A DNA stretch of 64,000 nt from Diplolepis rosae (taxonomy: Eukaryota > Arthropoda > Insecta > Hymenoptera > Diplolepididae), in assembly GCA_030998225.1 (NCBI GenBank), contig JAPYXD010000695.1, positions 2,709,001-2,773,000 on the forward strand, in the 5' to 3' direction. Within the stretch, counting starts at the first letter, position 1. Each line of letters starts with the position of its first letter. The notes under the pieces were generated by a model. The model did no database searches. It worked only from the letters and a program-made list of their open reading frames with translations, and was not told where the DNA came from. This document shows, piece by piece, positions 22,358 through 33,415 of the stretch. Position numbers and translations under genes: made by a program.

Positions 22358-23329
22358 CCCGTGTGGAAAAGCCGACTGGGGCCAGACTGGGTTCCAATCA
22401 GATTGCACATTCACCAGGCTGGCCCCAGCTGGGCTATCTTACTGGGGCCCATTTTGGGTTGTAACGCTCAGCCCGACCAAAGCCCATGTTTGGGAAAACT
22501 GATTGGGCCCAACTTATGTAATCCGTTCCCTGCCCAGATAATAAATGGGTTTTAAATGGGTAGTTGTTCTTTTGCCCAGTAAAGAAATTGTTAGAACTGA
22601 ATTCTGTTCGATTTCACCTTCATCTGTGGAATACTGATGTTCGGAAAAGTTTGGAGTTTGTTCTGCAATAAACAACACTCAAAATTATAAACTTCATGTC
22701 TTACTTTTAAGTTTAGGAAAACATAACCTCAAAATTCGCACGTCTGCATGCGATTTCTCGTTCCACTACGTTATAAAAAGAAAAATTCACTTTTATCAAC
22801 ACATCAATTTCTGTCTTATTTATTATTTTAGGTCTCTGATAAACTAAATATATTTTAATTTTTTTAAGTTATTTAATTTTTCTTAGTTGAATTTAAAAAA
22901 TATTTATTCTAGCTTACCATCATCAGAACTCGAATTTTCTCTAGCTGCCGCCTTAAATGCCTGAATTGCTCGATGTTTTTTCACCCGAACACGCAATTGA
23001 TTATTAGCAGGTCGCTTTTTATCCATTTTTGTATAATTATAAAACAGTGATTAGTATACTTTTTCTAAAACCTTCAACGTTATATGTACGTTTGAATACT
23101 TATTTACTTTGGGTGGCTATCAAATAGGGGGCATATTAGTAGACTTCAATTATAGTATCCTATACTGTATTATTACTATTGTTTTTTTTTGGAACATGGG
23201 TATTAATTGGTGTTCCCATTTGGGGCCAATTTGAGATGCCCAACCAAGACCCATACATGGGGCGCCAAGTTGGGCCCAGCTTGGAGTCCAATAATAAATT
23301 GGGCTAAGTTAGGAAAATTTCCACACGGG
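22358..23329. mobile_element. inverted-repeat element with GGGCC-rich subterminal regions
   Basis: The terminal repeat CCCGTGTGGAAA at 22358-22369 is mirrored by TTTCCACACGGG at 23318-23329. Both subterminal regions (22370-22560 and 23160-23310) are crowded with TGGGCC/GGCCCA motifs on both strands, far denser than expected in this AT-rich DNA. Such clusters often serve as transposase-binding sites. The middle is AT-rich and noncoding. I see no clear target duplication. Confidence 0.65.
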
Positions 23330-23879
23330 GGTTCGCTTTAAAGCATGGAAAACTGTTTATATACTCCACAGTGTAATTCATAAAACTGTACTTTTTAAAA
23401 ATTGCAACTGCGAATGAAGTTTTAAGCGATTCTTAACGGTCTCTGAATAATATAATTAAAATAGTTATTTTATTTATCAATTTCTTAGTTATTTTAATAC
23501 TGTTTCCTGATACGATATTTAAGAAAATTTATTAAAACAAAATTTGGTTACATAAAAAATTAAAAGTTTTTTTAAAAGACAGTAAATATATTCGAGAAAT
23601 AATGGAGATTTGGATTTCAAGTATTCCTTTGAGCATATTTTGATCAAACAAAAGATATAAAATTCAAACATATCAGAATTTTCTAAAAGTGTGAATTTTT
23701 TGCTTAATATTTGCACAAAAAAGGTGGTTTTAAAAGCTTGAAATAGCTCTATAATTTTATAAGCGAAGTACAGTTTTAACAAGACTATCAGCATTTTGAT
23801 TCTGTTGCACCTGAATGTAATGCTGAAAATCGATTACTTTTAATACTGGAGTTTTTAGACTGAATTATTTTCCTATAAT
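23330..23879. other. no recognised feature
   Basis: AT-rich spacer. A 91-codon minus-strand frame here is low-complexity and not supported. Confidence 0.4.
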
Positions 23880-24500
23880 TTGGAGAAGTCACGAATTCCC
23901 TGGCTTGGAGGAAGCACGAAGATGCACTTACGTATATGGAGATCGTGTAGTGCGCGTATCGCATACATATCTAAATTTGCACGTGTTGGATTGATGGTAT
24001 GGGTGGGTGTACAAGACGCGTACCTGCACGTACGTGGGTACTACACAAACGCCAACCGCAAGCTACGGAACCTGGCGAAGTGCTACTGCACGGCACACGG
24101 AACACGGAACTCGATACATATAACAAGAAGGACGGCGAGTTGGAATGGGGCTCGTTGCGAGCGGCGTGATCAGGAGGTGGGGTCAGGAATTGGGAATGGC
24201 CAGGACCGTTTTATGCATACTGAATGCATACCAACCCATTTCGATGCATCGCATAGAATACATGGACAATTGATTTATAACCGAAATAAAGCATCCTCCT
24301 TTTCGATAAATAGAAAGCTCAACCCGTTTGACGTGTTACTTCCGTTACAGAGACTTTTCTTTCTTTCGCTTTTGCAATCCTTATCCTTATCGTTTTTCTT
24401 CATTTCCGAACGATCATTGCTTCACAATCCCCGTGGTATCTTTTCACCAATATTGATTTTCTGCGTTTCTTTTGTTGGTAGTACGTGCCGCTCATTTTAA
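23880..24500 (+). other. GC-richer island with an open frame of doubtful coding status
   Basis: The first 450 bp are clearly less AT-rich than the flanks and contain CpG-rich words such as GCACGTACGTGGGTAC. A frame of 206 codons spans the island but starts at TTG. It reads as arginine-rich, then an abnormal serine/leucine/phenylalanine-rich tail, and has no motif I recognise. Either a noncoding exon, promoter or conserved noncoding element, or a chance frame in GC-rich DNA, is more likely than a protein gene. Confidence 0.3.
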
Positions 24501-24750
24501 CTTTTGCCCTCACGTCGCGCTCGGATAATCGTAAGTATCAGCGACACTGCGATATTGGTTTCGTGACAAACTATGTGAAATCGGAGGCTTATATTACTAT
24601 CGAACCGCAAACACATTATTAATTTCTAAGACATACATATAATAATTGAAAAAACACTTTTTCGAGAAACCGACTATAAATTTGAGCACACTACTCAAAG
24701 AAAATTACTTTATTTGTATAACATTATATTTTTCATACGTTCTCTTTAAT
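24501..24750. other. spacer
   Basis: Unique-looking DNA leading to the nested transposon block. No feature recognised. Confidence 0.4.
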
Positions 24751-24771
24751 TTAAGGGATAACACCACTGTA

Positions 24772-26287
24772 TACTGAGAAAAAAAACTATCGAATCCACA
24801 GAATTTCTGCTAAAAGCATGTATATCATTGATTCAAATCAATATGCTGTAGAATGTGTAGCATATTTTTTAAAACTAATAATAGGGGAGAAGCGGCGAAA
24901 TTGGCGCACCTAATAGAAAGTGTGAGTTTAAAAAGAAAGTATATGACTAAAAATGATGAAAAAATATTTATTTAATAGCTGGATATCTTTTCTATACTTT
25001 CCAATGGATAAAGATTGCATTGAAAATTATTAAAGCAGGTTTTTATTCAGATTTCCGAAGGACTGCACCTGCGTCAATTTACCCGCCATGTCGGGTAAAT
25101 TGACGCACTAATATTATAATCTTCTCTTGCCACGTATTAGTTATATTTTCATAGATTTAGAATTACATTTCAGTAGCAAAGGTTGATGAAAAGAGGTAGT
25201 TATAATTTGAAACTAAATTTGAGATAGTATATCAAAATATGTGAAGTTTTTTATACCTTTATTCACATAAACCAGCCAAAGTTAAAATATATTTTATATT
25301 TGTACAATAAAATACTGGCAATTGTGGATATTTAATGAATATTCAAATTGAAATCATTCTTATAGAGAATTATTTGAATTTGTGATCAGAATAAGTATAT
25401 ACAATTATTAACTTTAGAAGACTTATAAATAATAGAAACAATCAATCAAAAATACAAATTTTTTACTTACATTGCTTTCACATCTTAAAATCGAGAAAAC
25501 TTTCAAAACACTGTCAGACTGCAAATTAATTATTAAAAATCGCTTTTAAAATGCCTTAATACCTCAAACTTAAAAAAAAATTTAACCACTGATTGTTCAA
25601 ATGAATATAACCTTACAAAGTCGTTACATCAGTTTTGCGAACCACATTACCTCCCATGTCACAAAAAATCTTAAGAAAAAGATTAGCAGAAAAGTCCAGC
25701 AACATTCAAATGTATATATCTATATATTAATAATTGTGTACTTACTACCTTCTTTATATTTTCAATCATAAACATCCGAGCACTTGACTTCAGTCACCGG
25801 TTTCCAGAAACACAACACGTGTGCCAACTTCGCCTATGATTTGAATCTCGTATGCGCCAATTTTGCCGCAAGTGTATCGTTCATTAATTAAATACTTTTT
25901 ACGTAAAATGCTTATTTTTTCATACAAATATTCTATCCTAATCGTAAGATTAAATATCAATGATTATAAAATCGTTGCATTAATCTAATTCACCTTGAAT
26001 TACTATTATTTAACGATTTAACTCAATGGCTTCGAACATAACCATTATGCCAAAAAACGATTAATCGCAATAAAACTGTATTAAGCAATTAGATTTTTAT
26101 AATGTTTTCTATCAAAGAAATATCATACAAGAATGCACACGATAGAACTATTTTTATTTTTTGTTATGTTATCATTTTCTGAAAAATAGGGTGCGCCAAT
26201 TTAGACGACGCGCCAATTTCGCCGCTTCTCCCCTATACATACTTTTTGCAGAAATTCTGTAGATTCAATAGCATTTTTTTCTCAGTG
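24772..26287. mobile_element. middle TA-flanked element, inserted in family F
   Basis: Inside the outer element the terminal repeat ACTGAGAAAAAAA plus TGAATC/GATTCA-type and ACAGAATTTCTGC blocks starts at 24772 and returns inverted at 26241-26287. TA flanks both sides (24770-24771, 26288-26289). Removing it joins CACTGTA to AAAATCTAAAATAAAG. The same order is found in the sister element at 49308, which supports the TA insertion. No coding sequence. Confidence 0.8.
24884..26233. mobile_element. innermost TA-flanked element with 24-bp perfect TIRs
   Basis: GGGGAGAAGCGGCGAAATTG starts at 24884, and its exact reverse complement ends at 26233. The repeat continues to GGCGC, giving 24 matching bases. 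TA flanks both sides (24882-24883, 26234-26235). The motif GCGCCAATTT/AAATTGGCGC and related TTGACGCAC blocks recur inside (25073-25112, 25855-25868, 26190-26220). The 1.35-kb AT-rich interior has no transposase frame. This is the youngest of three nested insertions. Confidence 0.85.
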
Positions 26288-26926
26288 TAAAAATCTAAAA
26301 TAAAGCGTTTTTTTGCGATTTTTTTTGTATGGAAGGAAAATTAAAAGGATAATATCATTTAAAGATGTTATTAACCATGTTTTTAATTGTTAAAAAAAAA
26401 CAAGTTATTCATAAATAGTACAAAATTGTGACTCTGGAGCCATTCTCGGGAGGCATGTCGAATTTGAAGCGCTTTGCGGCACGCAGTATAACTGACACAA
26501 ATTTGAATCTGGAAGAAAATTTGAAGCTCAATTTTTGACTAAGAAAAGGGGGCAATGATTTGTTAATAAAGAATGTTGAAATCAACTTTTTGAAAATCCT
26601 ATACATACTCTTCTTCAGAATGTTATTTTAAAGATATGGTCAAAATTTGTAGTGATTAGGATGGAAATTTTTGGAATTAGGTTGTGTGCTGTTTTAAATG
26701 CCCCCTGAGAATAGCTCCAGCGTCGTCATTTTGTACTTTTTATGAATAAATTAAAGACATGGTTGATAACATCCTTGAATATTATTATCCCCTCACTTTT
26801 CCTTCCATCAAAAAAAAAAAAAAAATCTCAAAACAATGTTTTATTTTAGATTTTCACAGTGATGTTACCCCTTAAGGAAATATTCTTTTGATTCTAGGAA
26901 ATCACAATAAGAAATAGTTCGATAAA

Positions 26927-27150
26927 GTTTACCCAACTTTTGAGCAAAGTTAGGATATATGGACAAGTTGGGAATTATTATATATTATTGTAATAATTGG
27001 TGACGTACATTTTACGCGAAAAAATTACATTTTTAAATTTTACCGAATTGTGATGCATTCTTTCACATTTGGTACATCATAAATTATTATAATAATATTA
27101 AATAATCTACAACTTGTCCATATGTCCCAACTTTGCGGGACACTGCGGGG
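26927..27150. repeat. small fold-back repeat
   Basis: GCAAAGTTAGGATATATGGA followed by CAAGTTG (26943-26970) pairs with CAACTTGTCCATATGTCCC and CAACTTTGC (27112-27138). It is a probable MITE; the ends are not defined. Confidence 0.6.
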
Positions 27151-27419
27151 AATATATATTATTTGTTCTTCCCATCGTGTTTGAAAAAAAAAACTTACCA
27201 CTACGAGACAGTCGTACGAAAAGAATTAATTTCAAAGGAGAAGAATAGTACATTATGGTCATAAAATGGTCAAAATCGTGATTCTTGGCTTATAAAACCC
27301 CATTTTCCTCAAAAACTTGACATGTTGAGACCTCTTTTTGCCCCAAATTCGTAATTGGCGCTACAAAATCCATCACAAATGATTATGGACATGTTTTGCA
27401 AAATTTTGTGTCGACCAGT
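27151..27419. other. no recognised feature
   Basis: AT-rich spacer adjoining an inverted pair of repeat ends. Confidence 0.35.
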
Positions 27420-27640
27420 GTTATCTTTATGTCTCAAAACGTAAGGATTTGATGAAAATTCTAAAAGTGATTTTCCCATAAAACCAATACCTTCTCATGT
27501 GATAAGAATGTAAAAAATTTCTTTCTTAGTAGAAAGAAGGATATCTTCTTTTTGTCAAGGGAAGTTTTTTAATTCTCATCACATGAGAAGGTATTGATTT
27601 TATGTAAAAAATGACTTCAAATTTTTTAAATTTCTGTTTA
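27420..27640. repeat. inverted pair of ends of the 18283-19735 repeat family
   Basis: TCTCAAAACGTAAGGATTTGATG, the reverse of the segment at 18337-18362, leads to AATACCTTCTCATGTGAT. About 75 bp later the inverse, CACATGAGAAGGTATTG (27580-27596), starts a second copy running outward. Two ends of the family thus face each other. Confidence 0.65.
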
Positions 27641-28877
27641 CAAATCTAATTTAATTGTTGTTAACTTGAAATCGTTTAGTATTTTTCGAAATGTGTAGAG
27701 TATAAAAAATAAAACTAAAGAAGATAAAAGGAGTTTGGAGTTCACCGCTTCTTCCCTTTATCTTTATGTAACTCGACCAAATTTATAGTTGTTTTCTCAG
27801 AGAAACTTTGATTTTCGGACGTTATAAATTTAATTTAAAAGTTACTCTTTCTAGTGAAAAACAACTTTTACATCGTACATAAAAGTTGCTGTAACAATTC
27901 ATTGATGTAGGAGCTTTTCAAGTAGTACGTGTATACATTTTATAATAAGTTCAAAATATTGACGACAAATTAACAGAAATCTTTTAAACATTTTTAATTT
28001 ACCCCTTACTTAGTGCAAAAATGCACTATTTTTTGGTAACATTTGACTAATTGATAACTTTGCTGATTTGTTAACTATTTCATGCGAATAATAGTTGAAT
28101 TTCAATAATCCATAGTGAAAATTTCTTAATGATCGAAAGTGAATAAATTCTGGGTTTTAAAACAATCAATTTTACTCTGAAGTTATTGATTTTATCAATA
28201 TTGGCCAAGTGAGATTTAGATAGCAGTTTTAGAAAGAATTCAATTCGCAGTTTAAAGGAATTCCTTTCTTACGTCAAAGTAGCAATAGAAAATATTTCAA
28301 ATTGGTTTTTTAGAGTAGTTTTCTTTTTTATCTTTCTTAATCGGCTTTTCCAATCATATTTTCACTCAATAATTAACTTTCCTCCCCAATAATACATTTC
28401 TTCTTTGTATGACTCGAAGGAAATAAATTGGAGAAAGCATGAATTCGAATTTCGTGACAATTCAGTAATATCGTTAAGGACTCAGCCAGATTGGTCGAAT
28501 TTCTCTGATAAAGAAATCGATTGAGGCCACTCGTTGCGAGCTTTTGGTCGTACCAGGATGAAATTAAGGACTAAGCTCACAATGGCGAGGCTAGAGATCC
28601 AGCGCTATTCGAATTTTCACAATAGATGTGAGATAGCAAGATCTTTCTTCTTGGAAGCCATAGGATTGTCTCGACGATAGATTTATCGTGCTTTTCTTGC
28701 CGAGAAAAGTTTCCTTCTTTCTTTTTTTTCCTTTTCTTCCCTTACCATTCGCTAGTGGCTATCAGAGCGATCATTCCTCTTTCGGTTTTTCTCTCGTTTA
28801 ACTCTCAAACATCCAAACTAAACTGCGTTTGCTCGCCAAATTTAGGGATATGAGGTGAAAAATACACGGAAAAAAAT
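27641..28877. other. gene-free region; unique patch at 28440-28860
   Basis: The AT-rich half is featureless. The 28440-28860 part is less AT-rich and shows no transposon ends, so it may be host regulatory or intronic DNA. No splice-flanked frame was found. Confidence 0.4.
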
Positions 28878-29175
28878 TGATGTATTAGCCAACCGGATTG
28901 TTGATATAGAATTGACAAAAAAAATTTCTTACCCCAAAATTTTTTTTTATTTTTTCAACAAACCTATTTGTTCGAGAGAGGGTTTTTTTTGGTTTTAACA
29001 GGTATGCCTAGACCCGTCCTAGGAGAGTCCTGTACAACGTCTATAAAAGATTTCGCCATTTTCCCTCTCACCAAAAAAAAAAAAAATAAAAAAAAAAAAA
29101 TTGCTTTTTTGCTTGACAAAATTTTTTGTAAGGAGAACTAAAATTTTGTTGAGACTGCAAAAACAAGTTTGTCAG
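28878..29175. repeat. interrupted copy of the 50430-50620 palindromic family
   Basis: GCCAACCGGATTGTTGATAT at 28888 and, on the minus strand, CAACAAAATTTTAGTTCTCC at about 29150-29130 match segments of the palindromic element at 50430-50620. About 140 bp of unrelated and poly-A/T sequence lies between them. Confidence 0.5.
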
Positions 29176-30641
29176 TTCCATATTTCTCTCCGTGTACATT
29201 GCATGCACTTGAAAAATCATTTTTTTTCTTCCAAAAAAGTACCTTTCATGACAAACAACTCGATCGAATTTCGTACTTCTCTGTGCACTTGAATAAATTG
29301 ACAACTGCAGGATCATAAAAATTCGAGAAGAAACTATTTCTTTTTAGTAGATTTATTTCATAGACGATACAGATTTATTGTCACTGGAGTACATATAATA
29401 TTCATAGTCTCCAATAATTTTAGTTAGTCTCACATCTGGTCAGATATTAATTTTGTCCCTCATTTTATTTAGTTGTTTACAGATTTAAATAACCAGACAT
29501 TTATCACCATGACAGTAATGAATTACAATTTAGAAAATTATAAATTCTATCAAATGAGTGGTAGGATAAATGCAAATTCAGAGTAATAACAAATCAGGGA
29601 ATATGCAACTTTCAGGCAAATGCTAATTCTGGGAAATGCAAAGTAGAAAATACGGTTTGGAAACATATAGAAACAGGAGAGTTTTGGCATAGATATTAGA
29701 AAATTATTTCAGAACCAAAATTCATAGATAAAATGGAAATTTAAGATTATAAAAAATAACGAATATACGATATTTTGTCAATCTCAAAATCTGAACAGTG
29801 CAGAGGTCCAAAAAGTAACATGCTAGTGATTTGGGGAAATTTTAAATTAATATTAAAATCCGTTTTTGAAAATTGCCATCCGGGCAAAAGAGATCGCTCA
29901 GAAGCACGAAGGGAATGTATCCTGATGCATGTATTCATTATTCGCGTTCTCGTTCAGTATCCATTCGTATTCATATCCGAATGATATGTAATTGCTTTTG
30001 CAACAGCAGTACGTGAATAGAGTGGCATAATGGCTCTCGCACATATAGTGTGCACAGCCATTTATCCATGGTCACAGCTATCAGGGAACTGAACATATTG
30101 ATAGGGTCTTGAAATCTGTCGAGAAATCATTGTCTTTCATTGATTTATATCTACCTAACCCTTTAATTTCACTCGTAGATTTTGATTAAAAACTATGAGC
30201 TTTTTCTATTTGCCCCTGTCATCTTCATGATTTATAACGTGTGCTGTAAAGGACTTTGAGTGAAGTTAACGAGTTGGCTTTCATATACATTCAGTGTTCC
30301 ACACCAAGTTTCACACTTCACAAAGCTAACAGGTGAATAGTAGACTTCACCAGGAATTCCCGTTCTTCTATTTCCACAATTCTTTTGTTCTTTAACACGC
30401 GACATTTTTCTGGTTTCCTTTCTTCACCTCTGAACCGTCCACCACTCTTGAGGTCGGACTAAAAGAGAGAAATCTTGAATAATTTATGTATAAAGTATAC
30501 ATGCAATTGAAATTTTTTTTTAAATCTTTGATTTCGTGTCGAAAAATATTCAATGAGAAAGTAGTTCTTATTTGAACGTTACAGAATGTAGACACTGTTG
30601 GAAGTGTTCTGAAATTTAAAATACTAAAAAAAAAACTTATT
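29176..30641. other. no recognised gene or repeat
   Basis: Moderately AT-rich, unique-looking DNA. Overlapping short frames at 29735-29985 on both strands show no family signature. Confidence 0.4.
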
Positions 30642-30746
30642 TTAAGGGGTTAGGCCACCTTGGGGACCGAGAAACAATGCCTCAATTCATGATTTTTTTA
30701 AGGATAAAGAATACAAAGTAAGAAAAATCCATTTACAGGGTTTTAA

Positions 30747-31105
30747 GGACATGTGATACTCCGGAAATTAGCAAATCTTATTGATTTTAAGTTTCTACAT
30801 GTTTGTGTCCAAAATACATAAAAATTTTGTTTTGAAAATGTGGAAAATGGTAGATAAGATAAAAACGGCGGACGTAGATAGACTACTTTTAGTTTAAAAA
30901 ATGGAAAAAAATTCAATTTCAGCAAAATTCATCGGGAAAATTCTTTTTATTGTCAAAACTAAAAGTAGTCTATCTACTTCCGTTTTCATTTCCTCTATCA
31001 TTTTCCTAATTTAAAAAAGAAATTATGTTTTTTGGACGTAAACATGTAGAAACTGAACAAAGTTTTTTACATCAACTTACTTGTTTTCTCAATTATCACA
31101 TGCCC
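30747..31105. mobile_element. TTAA-flanked fold-back element, family D (intact copy, 359 bp)
   Basis: TTAA at 30743-30746 and 31106-31109 is intact. The terminal repeats are GGACATGTGATA and its inverse TATCACATGCCC with one mismatch. The arms pair along most of the element (GTAGATAGACTACTTTTAGT against AACTAAAAGTAGTCTATCTA). This is the best reference copy for the family. Confidence 0.88.
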
Positions 31106-31165
31106 TTAAAACCTGAACTCGAACCCGTATCACTACTAACAAGAATTCCTCCCAACGTCTAAATA

Positions 31166-31291
31166 AAATTATAATTAGAAATTTCAAGAATTCGAAACCG
31201 CTCGAATCCTCAAAAAATAAAAAACACGACCAAATTTGGACCAATATCACCACACCTCAATTAAACAACCATGAGAAAACAAATAAAAAAG
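31166..31291. repeat. left inverted repeat flanking the Penelope-like element
   Basis: About 120 bp, including ACACGACCAAATTTGGACCA and CCTCAATTAAACAACCATGA. It is repeated in inverted orientation at 33275-33402 with few differences. It lies on the 3' side of the retroelement, whose coding strand is minus. Confidence 0.8.
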
Positions 31292-31401
31292 GAGGAAATA
31301 AAAAAGAAGGCAACCTTCCAAAACCCCTTCCTTCTTTTTCTTCCTCTTTTGTCTTTACAACCCACCACCATTTACACAAACAAAAAATTAAAAATTAAAC
31401 T

Positions 31402-31442
31402 ACTCGCCGACGTTTCGGTGCTCTTCCAGTACCCTCTTCAAG
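31402..31442 (-). ncRNA. hammerhead-ribozyme-like motif of a Penelope-like element
   Basis: On the minus strand the order is TTGAAGAGG, a stem GGTACT/AGAGCACC with a GGAA-type loop, then CCGAAACGTCGG. AAATTAAAC before it pairs with GTTTAATTT after it. This matches the layout of the hammerhead core (CUGANGA, stem II, GAAA) known from terminal repeats of Penelope-like elements, with the first base of CUGAAGA changed to U. Activity cannot be judged and is doubtful. Confidence 0.5.
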
Positions 31443-32120
31443 GTTTAATTTTTTTGTAGTTAACCAAATCCGTTTCTAAATTCATAGAATATGTTTCCTC
31501 TCTTTTTATATATAACATCTCCATAAATTCTCTTTTTCCCTTATTACTTTCCGAGTGCAAAATCTCTACATTGTTCCAGTCAAAGTCGTGATCAGCGTAT
31601 TCCTTTCTATGATCAGACAAGACATTATGTTAATTACACTTTCTTCCAAGATTCTTTTTGTGTTCTTCTACTCTAGTGTTTAGAAGTCTGCCCGTTTGTC
31701 CCACAAGAGTTACTTTACACCTTTTACAAATCAGTTTGTATATCACACCACTTTTTTCTAATTTATTTAAGACGTCTTTACCCAAATTTATGTCTTGCCA
31801 TCCCAAACGGTATTCTAAAAATTGTATGGATTTGAAATTTTTTTAACATAAACTGAATTATTTTTGAAATTTGACCAAAATATGGAAGAAGAATAGTATT
31901 TTTTTTATCAAAAATTTCACTTTGTGTATCTGTGTCTACGTTACTACTCTTTTTACTCTTAACTTATTGAATTCTAATTTTTATATGTTTTTCAATCAAA
32001 TATTGTGGGTGGTGATTAAAAAATAAAATTTTTCTAACAACTTCTAAATTTTCTGTATGGAATGATTCATGAGACAAACAAACAGCTCTGTCAACTAGAT
32101 TTTTAATAATAGGGACTTTA
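31438..32120 (-). pseudogene. Penelope-like element, connector and GIY-YIG endonuclease part
   Basis: The minus strand, interrupted, encodes the C-terminal half of a Penelope-like polyprotein. Starting from 32120 it reads KVPIIKNLVDRAVCLSHESF, then a connector ending ILLPYFGQISKIIQ. This is followed by a GIY-YIG nuclease with GVIYKLICKRCKVTLVGQTG and RLLNTRVEEHKKN. The end is DHDFDWNNVEILHSE...EMLYIKREE, typical of the family. Stops break the frame in several places (for example TAA at 31630-31632) and there are frameshifts, so it cannot be expressed. The reverse-transcriptase part follows at 32930-33275 beyond a nested element. Confidence 0.9.
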
Positions 32121-32927
32121 CACTGAAAAAACAGTACAGCTGAGAGAACTATATTTTGGTCCTCAGAACCAGAAAATATTGCTATCAGACCAATGTTACG
32201 GTATGGTCCTCAGAACTATACGAGTATAGTATTCCTAAACGTCATATTGCTCCGCAAAGGATACAAGTTCGTTGATATGACAATACGATGATTAGCGATC
32301 GTAACCAAAATATTATGTCTGTTGTAACAATGCATGCGATAGAGTTGTCGCATGTTCTGTAATCCAGAGCTTTAATTATAAATAATAGGAAATAAAAAAA
32401 TGATGATCAAATTATTGTAACTATGCTAGTATTTACTTTCAAAAGCTTCGATATATTTTCTTAATCCCCAATCAGTCAATTTTTTCTTCACCCACTCGTC
32501 CATCGCTGTTGTGGATTTTCGCGTGTGATAAAACAATACGCAATACGCAAAAATGATCTTTCAAACAAAGAAAAAATGTTCCAAACAAATCGACAAACGC
32601 TTCGAAAAAACGCCTCAAACAAATTACACTTCTTTCTCATTTTGAGGTTAGAGTCGCGTGCGTACGAAGCAATGTATAGGTCGCGCGGCAAACCAGTATA
32701 GTTGTCTCACCTATACCGCATGGATCGAGACACTATATACCGGTATTGGTTGAACAGCAATACTTCTATTGTTGCAGGAACAAAATTATAATGGTACGAT
32801 GGCAAAATACACATTTCGGTGCGTCACGCATACAGTTTAGCTACAATACCAATATCGTATAGTCACGAAAGGTATTTTGCTGAACTAAAATTCTGTATAG
32901 TTTTCTCAGCTATACTGTTTTTTCCGT
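32121..32927. mobile_element. DNA element nested in the Penelope-like element
   Basis: The left terminus CACTGAAAAAACAGTACAGC follows TA (32119-32120). The right end, on the minus strand, begins GGAAAAAACAGTATAGCTGA. The next block, GAGAACTATA against GAAAACTATA, also pairs. The element interrupts the retroelement reading frame between the reverse-transcriptase thumb (ending NHLFQNIF) and KVPIIKNLVD. That proves it inserted later. There is no coding sequence of its own. Confidence 0.8.
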
Positions 32928-32929
32928 TT

Positions 32930-33290
32930 TCAAAATATATTTTGAAAGAGATGATTTGAGATGAAATTTAACATTCTACCAGAATATGTACTCTTTCTGT
33001 ACCAATTTGACACTATTTTGCCATTATCAAGTTTAATTATTTCCAAGTCCAAAAACTAATTCTATTGTTTCTTTCCATTTCATGGGTAAATTGAATTCTT
33101 GGGTGATAGTCATTGCAAGTATCTATAACTGTTTGCAACTTTTCCAAAGGTACACACAATAAAGTATCATTAACATATCGAAAATAAAAAGGCACAACAA
33201 ACTCCAACCTCTCAAAGACAGTCCTTTCCAAATCTTCCATGACTATTTCAGCCAACATTGGAGAAATAATAATTTTTTGTTTGTTTTCTC
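32930..33290 (-). pseudogene. Penelope-like element, truncated reverse transcriptase
   Basis: The minus strand reads SPMLAEIVMEDLERTVFERL, then VVPFYFRYVNDTLLCVP, the family's RT motif C region with YVND in place of the usual YVDD. HPRIQFTHEMERNNRISF follows. A single missing T near 33046 then shifts the frame to LDLEIIKLDNGKIVSNWYRK and STYSGRMLNFISNH (thumb). All RT motifs upstream of motif B are missing, because the coding sequence stops abruptly at the inverted repeat near 33275. It is a 5'-truncated, mutated copy. Confidence 0.9.
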
Positions 33291-33402
33291 ATTGTTGTTT
33301 AATTGAGGCGTGGTGATTTTGGTCCAAATTTGGTCCAAATTTGGTCGTGTTTTTTATTTTTTGAGGATTCGAGGGGTTTCAAATTCTTGAAATTTCTAAT
33401 TT
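33275..33402. repeat. right inverted repeat flanking the Penelope-like element
   Basis: Inverted partner of 31166-31291. It adjoins the broken 5' edge of the reverse transcriptase. Its outer edge abuts a family D terminus at 33403. Confidence 0.8.
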
Positions 33403-33415
33403 CACATGCCCTTAA
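33403..33415. mobile_element. isolated right terminus of family D
   Basis: TCACATGCCC followed by TTAA (33412-33415) is the family D end without the rest of an element. It lies directly against the Penelope inverted repeat. It suggests that a larger family D copy once spanned, or was broken by, the retroelement. Confidence 0.55.

Larger units (their letters stand above)
24755..26871. mobile_element. outer TTAA-flanked fold-back element (family F)
   Basis: TTAA occurs at 24751-24754 and 26872-26875. The terminal repeats are GGGATAACACCACTGTA on the left and, on the minus strand, GGGGTAACATCACTGTG on the right. After the nested insertion ends at 26289, the inverted similarity resumes: AAAATCTAAAATAAAGCG, then a GATGGAAGGAAAA-type block, then GACTCTGGAGCCATTCTC. 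It pairs with 26700-26870 over about 180 bp. A 195-bp internally shortened relative is at 49308-49503. Without its inserts the element is about 600 bp. No coding frame. Confidence 0.85.
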
